Source of the DNA: Sinotaia quadrata
Taxonomy: Eukaryota; Mollusca; Gastropoda; Architaenioglossa; Viviparidae
Reading direction: 5' to 3'
DNA: 64,000 bases
Assembly: GCA_028829895.1 (NCBI GenBank)
Contig: CM054180.1
Location: 111,316,635-111,380,634 of the forward strand
The notes below the pieces were generated by a model, which ran no database searches, had not been told where the DNA came from, and saw only the letters and a list, made by a program, of their open reading frames with translations. Shown in pieces: positions 11,231 to 21,700 of this stretch; position 1 is the first letter of the stretch, and each line of letters opens with the position of its first letter. The translations under genes and the position numbers were made by a program.

Positions 11231-13090
11231 TCAAGTAAAATTAGAATTTTTGATGCTATCATGAAAGTTTCAGTTGATTAATGTTGGCCTCAACATTCAT
11301 TGTTGAAGGCATATTCTTTTATTGTAAATTTTGTGTACTAAAATCTTTGTTGATAGAACTACAACCCAGCCTACTTACAAACTCAACCATTAACTTACTA
11401 CAACATATTTCACTAACTGTTGATGTAACATGTAGTCAAAAGGGACTAAGCTTTGTACCAATACAAGGCCCGTGACTAAAAGTACAATATTTTTAATTCA
11501 GTAGTTTTGAGTGGTGGATTATTTAATAAATAAACTTAAGAGAATATTTTTCAGGCAATATATCAATATTAAACATAAAAGTGCAATTGTCAGAAAGACA
11601 TAAAATGTTAGAAATAGAAAGAAACTTTAAAACATATACAGATTATACAATGTAGTGTTATGATTCTATGAATATAAAAAGTAATCAATCAAATATAAAT
11701 ATCAATGACCTTAATAAAATGCTATGACAAAAGGTAATGGTGCACTATCTCTAAGTAATTTAGGAGTGCATTTAAATATTTGGCCCATATGTCGTCTTTT
11801 GAACTTACATTGTTACAGTCATAAGAATGTACTTGTTTAAATCCAAAGTAGTGCACATGTGGGCTTTACAACTTTCATTTATAATTTATTAAAAAAAACA
11901 AACAAACAAGCAATAGAAAATAAGTCTATATCAGGGTAATAGAGACCAACTTGATCTTAACAATGATTATTTATATAAAAAAAAAAGTTTCTGTTATTTC
12001 TTTCACCCTAGAATATCATTCTATAATTTATCCAAGTTAGGCCTACTGATTTGAGATTCTTATTTTTCTGGATCAAGCTGAGATGTATTTTGTAACATAT
12101 TTCCTCCATTAACAGTCCCTCATTTATCACAGCACTATACCCAGCCACATAAAGACACTGCAGCATATTATTATTCTTAAAACAGAATAAAATGTACACA
12201 GCTAAACTTTATTGTCCTAATTTATTCATAGCCTAAGTAAACAGACAAAAAACCAACTACATATACTTAACTGCACTGGAAATATGATCACTATTATTAA
12301 TAGTAAATTACTAAATACTATATTATCTTTTTTTTTTTAAACAAGAATTAAATCTGGTTAGGTGTATAACATTACCATCATGTTACATAAACTAAATACT
12401 ATAACGTTTACTCAAATTTTGTAGAATAAGTACTCTGAGATATGGTATTGGTAGTTACAAAGTACATCCATAGCTATTGCTAAAGTTAACAGAGATAAAA
12501 TAAAAAGTATATCCATTATTGATTTACAACTGAAGATGCAGTCCTCAATTAGCACAACAAATTTCATTAATGCTGTTATTTGTAAATTTTCTAGAGAAAG
12601 ACACTTAAGAGCCTATTTTATACCTGCAATCAACTCCTTTCTTTTACTTGTATGTCTAGTACAAGTAGTAAAAAGTACATTTAAATTTTAATCAAGGATA
12701 AACTAAATGGATTTTAAAAGTGCACTTGAAATAGCATCACAAGTTTATTTTAAAAGTCTATGCTGGCAGGCACCCATTTTGAACAGGCGAACTAACTCTA
12801 TGAGTCTATCAATTGTATCATATGCTTTACAGATTACAAACAAATGGAAGTGGATACTGGCAGAGTCTAATGTGTACATTTTCTAGCAAACTTAATTTTG
12901 ATATTTAATAAAGATCAGTAGGTACTTGGTATGGATAAATAACTTACAAATGTCAACAATTGTAAACAAGCATTGGCGTTGTGAGTCTGGCTTTACTTGG
13001 ATGAATTCAACTTACAACTTTGAGTTCCCATTATAATGTCTGATGTTGAATCAGCTTAACTTTTAATATAACATAAGGTTCCGTAGCCAG
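11231..13090. other. Non-coding block nearly identical to 34310-36150
   Basis: A hand-read stretch (11641-12030 against 34721-35110) shows one substitution and one 3-bp deletion in about 390 bases, far closer than the zinc-finger frames. Short open frames (11281-11475, 12008-12199) look unlike known proteins. The block could be an untranslated region, a non-coding RNA or a gene-conversion tract. Confidence 0.6.
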
Positions 13091-14763
13091 TATCTGTGTT
13101 GATAACTCAGCCTGAAAATGTACACAATCTGACCACAGATAGTAGGCCTATCATAAATGATATTTCTACTCTCACTCCATCAAGCTGTTTGCCTTGCTGG
13201 AATATGACACTCATCCGCTGGATGAGAATTAAGCAACCCCTCAATTCTGAGTGGAGAATTATGGCAGCATGGATTAGGAAATCAGCAGGTGATTGATGTG
13301 AAGTACTCAAGTAGCCTAGGTCGCAGGACTTTATTCATTGTCACTCAGAGCCAATAACGATTAAATAAAAAAATAATGCACTTTTCAATTTTTGCTCGAT
13401 AACCTACCCAACTTCACTGTTGATGTGCGTCATGTTTTCTTCTGTTGTGAAGATAAAGGTAGGGGCCTATGAATTGATTGAATAATGACAATAAGCACGT
13501 GGTGACAAAGATGGGTACTAAATTATTCTTTTAGTAAATTAACAAACAGAAACAACGCTCTCTCTCTATATATATATTTTATATAGTGTCCTCAGCACAA
13601 AGTGAATGTGGCTTACGCATAATTTGGTGGAGTACACTTTGTGGAACATCCCATGCTACCCGAGAGAGTTGTACATCCCCTTGCTACCTACTCTGGTCCG
13701 ATAGGACCTCGATAAACTACAGGATTAAGTGAGACAAAAGTGCACGACCTGACCACGTAAATAAGGACAGCCTTCGAAAAACATTTTAGAGGTGGTGTGT
13801 TCAATATCAAATAAAATAGTTATAAGTTTGCACATACCAGATATGTGACGATTACAGCAGTTTGTATTTGAATTTAGACCACTCTATAACGTAACCTCAC
13901 TCTGAACATGCAGCTAAAACGGAAGTCTTTTTACTGCAAGATACCACAAAGTTCTTATTCTAAGATAAACAAACGACAATCATACGCCCAATTGACTGGT
14001 TAGCTCTCTAAGCAAGACATACATATATTGCCTATAACAATTGTGCGATAGCGTATGAGTGTGTATGTGTGTGTGCGTGAATGTGACAGTTCTGTGAAAG
14101 AAAGTAATACAGGTAAATGCAAGTTTTTTAAAAAGGGGGCAGTAATCCTTCATGTTTTAAGTGAAGAAGGGGTTACATCCCTTCAATAAGAATTCACAAA
14201 TGAATAGCAAAAGGATTGTAAAAAAAATATAATATATATAATCAATCCTGCATTTTAGTATTGTTCTTTTATTAAAAAATAATAATAAATTATTAATCAT
14301 CATTAAAATTTCTAACTAAGTAAATTATTGTTTGTATTACTTTACTCTCATTCAGGCTTTGTTGATTGATGTACATTTTTTCCATTTTTTAAAATGCAAG
14401 TGGCGTTGTTATTTCATCTACTTATCTGGATCGATGGTTAATATGGAGTTATTCAACAAATGTATCAAGTTATGTGATTTGATAAAATAGGCTTTCCGTT
14501 ATTCACAGGTCATCATGTAGGACTGACACATATATTATATGCAAGTTGTTACATACTGAGAAAACCACGTTAATGTCTTTCAAACATCATTAGTTCATTG
14601 TTTGCTAGTTAACAGTTAGACTGCACCAGAGAATGGGGTCAGTACCCCATGGATACTCACATAAGAGCGATAGGTTAATACGACCACTCCTTTGTAGTTG
14701 TAGTAGTTTGTTGTTGGACTAACGGCTAAATGTCGTGTCTGACGAGCTTGTGTTTTACATCAT
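13091..14763. other. Shared non-coding sequence spanning two duplication blocks
   Basis: 13091-14355 matches copy 2 up to 40950; 14393-14763 matches 63415-63791. The 37 bases between these segments have no counterpart. No gene found. Confidence 0.6.
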
Positions 14764-16332
14764 TGTCAGGATCTTCTGTAAATCTCGCCCGGATCCCATT
14801 CTATAAATATTGAAAATTAAATATAGAGAAGAATAAAAATTTAGATTAAAAGAATAAGGGGAAAATAAGATTTAAATTTAGGGCCTGTAAGGAGAACATG
14901 TGCATTGCATCTGCAATGAGGCAGGATGTTTGGTTGGGTCTGAGGAGCAAGCCATGTTGCGAAATGTTTGGTTAGGTCCGAGAAGCAAGCGCGTGTCGCG
15001 AACGCCGGTCAAGCCACTCAAGTGGGAAGTCTGACCAGCCAAGTAAAATAGTAAACACACGTAGGAAGAACGCGAGCGCAAAAGTCGGAAGCACCCGCGT
15101 TACGTTATGGAAAAGAAGGTAGGAGGCTGTTTAAAGAAAGAGGGTATGAGGTAGACGTAGTGGGCACAAGTGAATGGAAAAAAGGAAGTTGGAAATACTA
15201 ATCCTTCCTGTGAATGAAAGTGCGAGCATACGTCAACCCTGACTTCGAAAAACAAGAATACTATAAATAAGGAAAATCTCCCCGCCCACTTTGCTTTTCC
15301 ACAACAAGGACACCCTCATCGGATCCAACGCTGATAGAGGGTCGGATGGCCCAGTTTTAATAACTGTTAAAAATGTATATGTATAGAACAGCCAGAAGGC
15401 TTGAAAAGAGTGTATCATTACACCATTACAGTTTTTCTTTAATCCTTGGTTTTTCGCCGAAAACGAAAGGTAAGCCGGCTGCTTTTACATAATTTTAAAT
15501 TAAAAATTAATGTATAGAATGTCATTTGATTAAAGGATTGATATGTAAAACTAATTCATTCTATTTCAGGTTAGTGATATTGTACTCAGAGAAATGATTA
15601 GCTTTTAATTAATAAATATAGGAAAAATTATGTTAGTAGTCTCTGAGCCCTTTTATATTAAATATTGCAGGATTTTTATTTTACTCTTCGTACGAATCTT
15701 TGGTTGCTGTGTGATCAACCTGAATCTTTGGTTGCTGTGTGCTCAACCTGAATCCTAGGTTGCTGTGTGGTCAACCTGAATCTTTGCTTGCTGTGTGATC
15801 AACCTGAATCTTTGGTTGCTGTGTGATCAAAATGGGACTCTTCCTGCACTATTCAACTCCTCCCAGTTAAGTACTTTGGCCAGGAGTGTGCAACGATTCA
15901 TATTAACTCTTTAAGAAAATCGGGAACTTGACCGAACTTTATAAAAAGAAATCATAGAGACTCAGAGACAGTTAAGGAAAAGCTAATTTCTCTGAATAGA
16001 TTTCGAGCTTGGTGCTCATCGTAAATATAATTGCAGTATATTGTTATTTCTTTTAATTCGTTCTTTATTTTATATAAATATTTTATTAATGTTCATCGGC
16101 TTTGTGTCAATTCTTGTTCTTTTCGTTTCGTGTTAAAAATTCATTTATTATAGCCATAGCGTCTGTCTGTCCGTCCGTTGGTCTGTCTGTCCGTTGTCGG
16201 TGTGTTTGTTAGTCCGTCCTGTGTATCGTTAAATGTGAGGTTCGAACCTCTGGGGGCTTTACACGAGCCAACGGAGCGACGACTTCAAAAATTGTTGTGT
16301 ATTTCGTGACGTCTAGTAGCGGGGTACCAACA
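14764..16332 (-). mobile_element. LTR-retrotransposon LTR, 1569 bp, apparently solo
   Basis: Read on the minus strand it starts TGTTGGTACCCC and ends CCTGACA, i.e. TG..CA. It is flanked by the 5-bp duplication ATCAT (14759-14763 and 16333-16337). The empty site, one ATCAT, is at 63787-63791. It shares its first bases, an AGCCCCCAGAGG motif and its CCTGACA end with the element at 27481-29026, so both belong to one family. No gag-pol sequence is present, which fits a solo LTR. A five-fold 28-bp repeat lies inside. Confidence 0.88.
15694..15830. repeat. 28-bp tandem repeat inside the LTR, five copies
   Basis: The unit GAATCTTTGGTTGCTGTGTG plus ATCAACCT occurs at 15694, 15722, 15750, 15778 and 15806 with single-base changes. 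Confidence 0.93.
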
Positions 16333-17476
16333 ATCATGGAGATATTTGCACGATGTGGTGGTGATCATTGTCGTCTTATTTACCAAAGATTAAACAGCAT
16401 ATCTTATCGATTGTCATCAAAGAACAAAATAATAAATTGTTCATTCATCCAGCGGAACTTTGTCTTCTGTTAGCTATTGAAACTGTTTAAAAAGACCCAA
16501 TCAGTAAAGTGGATTTTTAGTACTGTTTACATGTGTGGAGCTGTTGATTCTATGGGATAGAAATGATAAATAAATAGTAAATGAATTTATATTTAATAAC
16601 ATCCAAGAAATGTGTGGAATAATTATAAACCATTTCGTATGGCGCAGTGGGCTAGGCCATGTCATTTAGTTTGTATAAGAACGTTCGCATAATGCCTTAG
16701 TTCAACTTCAATACATTTAATTTGAATCGCAGCTAACCAATGAATATCATTAAACATGTTTCTTGTTTCTTCCCCGTTTCTTTTTATAGCGTAATCTTTT
16801 ATATCTCTCACACTTTGCATTCGGCCAAGTGTATAACTTCATCTACAGCTGACATTCTCTTCCCATTTACCGAGTTTATAGTGTTTTCTACAGCTATTGT
16901 TAGTAGTAGTAGTGGTAGTAGTAGTGGTAGTAATAGTAGTGGTAGTACTAGTGGTAGTAGCAGCAGTAGTGGTAGTAGTAGTTTTACTATTTCTGAACTC
17001 TCTTGCATGGACTTAAATTATATTGATTGAGGATCAAAGGGAGAGAATCCGACCATGCTTGAGCTCACGCGTTGAATGGGTGTGTGCAGCAACCTGCGAA
17101 CGCGTGTTTGTGATGATGAGGTTTTTCCACAAGTATTAGGAGGACATCAGAACAAGTGAATCAACAGACACACTTAGACGCACACTGTTTTTATCTTGTA
17201 AAGAAAGAAAAAAATTAATACGTTCGCATCAATATCTATAATATTAACGGTTCAATCGACACAGCATTTCACTGACGTTCTTTATTTAAAAAAAGGCAGC
17301 AAATATCCAGGTGTGCAGCATGTGTGAAAAATAGACGATAAAGTTTTAATTTTAAGTGGATAGTCAATTATTTCTGTCATGATTGTTTGATTGTTAGTTT
17401 CATTGGAAAATAATGAAAAGTCGGGAGATTAAATTTCAGGATCAATGATTCAGTAAAAAATTAAGATTGCTTCGTT

Positions 17477-17612
17477 TTCTCTTTCCTCAGTGTGCATTGT
17501 GTCAAGGTAAAGACACTTGAAGATTACAATACGTACTCTATTTGTTCTCTTTCCTCAGTGTGCATTGTGTCAAGGTAAAGACACTTGAAAATTACAATAC
17601 ATACTCTATTTG
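17477..17612. repeat. 68-bp tandem duplication containing acceptor-like and donor-like motifs
   Basis: Two copies. Each reads TTCTCTTTCCTCAG, then 16 bases TGTGCATTGTGTCAAG, then GTAAAG on the plus strand. Confidence 0.85.
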
Positions 17613-17846
17613 GAATCTCTCTTAAGAGCACGTAACTTATGTGAAATTATATTGTTAGGTTGAAACTGCTGCTGAACCTGGAGCATGGAAGGAAACAATT
17701 CCAGTTGAGCTGTAGAAGCAAACAGTTACGGTTGAAAAAAAGCACGAAACAGCTAGTGTCAAACATTAGACGACAGCAAAAACTTACTCTTTAGGAATTC
17801 TCTCATTTACAACTGCATTATGCAATTATTACAAAAGCCATATATT

Positions 17847-17891
<45 letters not shown>

Positions 17892-18069
17892 GGACATACA
17901 AATGTACAATAAATTATAACTGTAATTCGCATACATATATTCGTGTGTCTGTCTGTCTATCCATCCATCACTCCGCCGGTTCTTCTATCTCTCTCTCTCG
18001 CTAGCTAGCTATTTGTCTGTCTCTTTGTCTATCAATTTATTTATCCATCTATACATCCATCCATCCTTC

Positions 18070-18098
18070 AACTCCATCTATCTATCTATCTATCTATC

Positions 18099-18144
<46 letters not shown>

Positions 18145-18152
18145 AATCTATC
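18070..18152. repeat. (TCTA)n microsatellite
   Basis: About 80 bp of tetranucleotide repeats with one TCTC and one TCAA interruption. Confidence 0.95.
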
Positions 18153-18742
18153 TACAAGTTAGCTTCACGATGTTGCTTTCTTAAAATTAAAATTTAAATG
18201 TTACGATAACAACATTCGCAGCAGTAAGCGCAACAATAATAAGAGAACGAGTTACATCTTGTAAAATTAATATAAGTTACTTATGCTACAGGAAAGACAT
18301 TTACTTAAATACATTTAAGTTTATTTGAATTGCTTAAAATGTACACATACTTTACGTCAATCATTTAGCAGCACTTTACACACAAACATACAACAATTAC
18401 ATTTTACATTTTAATGTCAATTTGTTCCAATACTGTATTCAGGAATGTGTCATTCGTAATTCACACTTTTAATCCTTTTGTTTCTGACAGTTAATGATGT
18501 TATTAATAGGACTTTACAATTTGTATACTGAATGTGGCATTTGTCTCAAGTTACTTTAGTAATGACTGGCTAAGCGCTTACAGGGCATACAGAAATGTGT
18601 CTAATTTTCACGTGTAGTGGAATATTACCAAACGTATGAGAAAATTTACACAATACAAATAAGTAAACTGTGCAGCTGTTCATAAACCAACAAATAATAT
18701 CTCATTTCATAAGTATGTCCAGCGATGACAAGATAGTGGCGT

Positions 18743-18775
18743 TCACTGAAGTGACGTATTAGGAAGGGTAGAGAT
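18743..18775 (-). CDS. Putative terminal exon of the NHR remnant
   Basis: After acceptor TTTATTTTCAG, phase 0 reading gives ISTLPNTSLQ and TGA. Joined to NLYDFCRK it resembles the usual NHR end (DLYGKC..I). The exon is short, so chance is possible. Confidence 0.45.
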   Translation of the reverse strand: MSTLPNTSLQ

Positions 18776-21700
18776 CTGAAAATAAATATATACAGTTTGA
18801 CCATTAATGAGAGCACGATAACGAACATTAAACAATTTATAATGTGCTGCAATTAATTAATTTTACAAAACTGAAATATGAAGTTTAGATAAGCAAGACT
18901 GTATATAAATGCTGACAAAGTATCAAATGCCCATAAATGTAAATTTGAGTAGAATGCACTACTGGTTTATACTTCTAGAAGTCGGTACATGTAGAGTAAC
19001 ATATACCAGTATGCTTTTAATGCGTTGTGAATTTAAAACATTAAAGAAATTAGCTTAAAGAAACAGACATCAAACTGGCCTACAAGAAATTCTAATTGTT
19101 AATATTTGCATGTGTTTTTTTAAGTATTGAATATTTGATTGTTTGACTGAACTTACAGCAGGAATATCAACACTTGCGCAGTATAAGTCGAGCAAAATAC
19201 CTTTCTGCAAAAGTCATATAAGTTAACAGTATAGGTCGAGGAAAATACCTTTCTGCAAAAGTCATATAAGTTAACAGTATAGGTCGAGAAAAATACCTTT
19301 CTGCAAAAGTCATATAAGTTAACAGTATAGGTCGAGGAAAATACCTTTCTGCAAAAGTCATATAAGTTAACAGTATAGGTCGAGGAAAATACCTTTCTGC
19401 AAAAGTCATATAAGTTAACAGTATAGGTCGAGGAAAATACCTTTCTGCAAAAGTCATATAAGTTAACAGTATAGGTCGAGGAAAATACCTTTCTGCAAAA
19501 GTCATATAAGTTAACAGTATAGGTCGAGAAAAATACCTTTCTGCAAAAGTCATATAAGTTAACAAGGAAGTAGCACGGTTGTTTGACCCCACTGAAGAAA
19601 ACGCCCAGATCTCTGCCGTCCACGTAGAAATGAAGACAATGTTCTGGGTCGATCAAGACGCCAACTCTACTCCCAACATTGAGATGTTTAAGGGCGTGGC
19701 CATATTTAGTTTCACGCTGTAAAATAATAAAAAACTTATATATATATCCACTAAACAGCTCTAAACATTAAGAGGGATTAACCTAAATAAGTAAAGACCA
19801 CAGTTATGAATGCTGCGTGGTTGCATTCTGTAGAAGAAAACTCTTCAAATGAAGCGATATCATTTTGCGCATACATCTCCGTACAGGTTGTGACAATTTA
19901 AGACATGCATCATGTACATAACAGAAATTATTATTCGCACTTAGTAATGGATATTTTTAAAAGAATAATAAAGACATTCACATTTTTTATTCCATGCAAG
20001 ACGATGATGCTGAGTGTGGGGTAGAGATGATGATGATAATGATGATTGTGGTGGTGGTGGTGATTACGATGATGATGATAAATTGAAATAAGCAGGCAAT
20101 ACGACAAAGCTGAGAACCACGACCAAACTGAATATGAATATCTAAGCAACCTCGTGAACCACTGCCGTACTGGCATATCTATCTACCTATGAAAAAGCCA
20201 TCAAATGGAAAGTAAACTAATAGCGCATGTCGACATTGAGAGAATACGAAAATACCTTCTCACAATTCACAAGTCTTTAGACTCACACGTTATATCCCAA
20301 AATAGAACAGAACTCACAATAGATCATGCAATACGCCATGAACAACAATGGCGAGTCAGCGATAGAAGCAGTAAAATGCTACTGGCTTATAATAATACCT
20401 ATGACCTCAGACAAAGGGTATGGAAAGAAACAAGGAATAAAATATATCAACAAATACCTGCGCTCGTGATCAATGATTACGATAAACTGCAACTTCTCAA
20501 AGACAGCCATACGAATGAGACAGACAACCGTACGACTGAGACAGACAGCATTACGACGACTGAGACAGACAGCATTACGACTGAGACTGACAGCCATACG
20601 ACTGAGACAGATAACCATACGACTGAGACTGACAGCATTACGACTGAGACGGACAGCCATACGACTGAGACGGACAGCCATACGACTGAGACAGACAACC
20701 GTACGACTGAGACAGACAGGATTAAATGCTAAAACGGAAGCATGTTTCTCCGTTCCACAAAGCAAGCGTCGTGAAAAACATAAGAAACCTAGTTGTACAT
20801 CAGACCATTAAAACTCGATGTTTACCAGAATATCATTTTAATTTTAAAATCAGCAGAACTAATGTCAGCCTGATATGACTGTCCATATTCCCAAGCTATA
20901 ACGCAACATCATGACAAATGTGCATATTTATTAGCGAGTATTTGACGACCAAAAACTGAAACCAAACTCGTGAACTGGATCTATGTCAATAGGAGACTTT
21001 TGAAAAGTGATCGCGGCTGTAATAAACAGGCACAGTCATAACACTATGTAACACAATTTTTGTTCCTGGCTTCTAAGTGTTATATTTCAATTGCTTATGT
21101 CTAAAGTACGTGAAAAAATGACTTCATTAAGCACAATCTTTGCTTACACGACGACAGCACGAAGAAAGCTCAGTTTTGTGTGAAAATAGAACGATTTTTT
21201 TTCATTTTCTTCATTATGATCAGGTAAAAACAAAAATTGCACAAGGAATAGACAAACACAGTCAGACACCACTCAACAAGGTTCAGAAATGTGTAGGTTT
21301 TCTAGATTTACCATTGTACTGTGAATCACTCTCTCGAAGTAGCCCCCAAATGTAGTCCCCCATCATGTTTTCGTTATACTGTCCTTGGTAACGACGCTCA
21401 AAGTTCAATATATCTTGATGAAATCGCTCGCCTTGCTCCTCCGAGTAAGCGTCCATGTTCTCCTTGAATTTGTCGAGATGCGAATCAAGGATATGGACTT
21501 TCAGAGACATTCTGCATCCCATTGTGGCGTAATTCTTTATGAGAGTCTGCACCAACTCCACATAGTTTTCAGCTTTGTGATTACCTAGGAAGCCCTGAAC
21601 AACTGCAACGAAACAGCCGCTCTCTCCGTCCTGTTCAACAGCTTTGCGAAATCCTCACATTCTATGATCTTCTTGATCTGTGGTCCGACGAATATACCAG

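Larger units (their letters stand above)
3674..14355. repeat. Segmental duplication, copy 1 (paralogous to 24095-40950)
   Basis: Sequence from CGCTGAGCTTCGTCACGTG at 3674 is repeated from 24095. It covers part of the TRIM exon, the upstream microsatellite, the block from 6000 on and the zinc-finger gene, and ends with CATTCAG at 14355. Order and orientation are the same. About 1.5 kb (4540-5999) is not shared. Confidence 0.9.
16541..18742. other. Non-coding region with microsatellites, downstream of the NHR exons
   Basis: It contains an (AGTGGT)-type tract at about 16893-16983, a two-copy 68-bp repeat at 17477-17612, (CA)n at 17849-17889 and (TCTA)n at 18070-18152. AATAAA on the minus strand near 18318 could serve as a poly(A) signal for the NHR exons, but this is weak. 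No gene is recognised. Confidence 0.5.
19717..21282. other. Intron of the NHR remnant
   Basis: Holds a GAT/CAT-type trinucleotide tract (20020-20085), a plus-strand frame with a 21-bp repeat (20205-20732) and otherwise unassigned AT-rich sequence. Confidence 0.5.

Noticed and set aside
11281..12199. Short ORFs conserved in both copies (11281-11475 and 12008-12199)
   Set aside because: They lie in a block where everything is conserved, so conservation is no evidence of coding; no domains or splice context.
16231..16260. GGTTCGAACC resembling a tRNA T-arm
   Set aside because: A palindrome within an LTR; no acceptor stem, D-arm or anticodon arm around it.
16740..17030. Ser/Gly-rich ORF
   Set aside because: Produced by an AGTGGT microsatellite; no support on either side.
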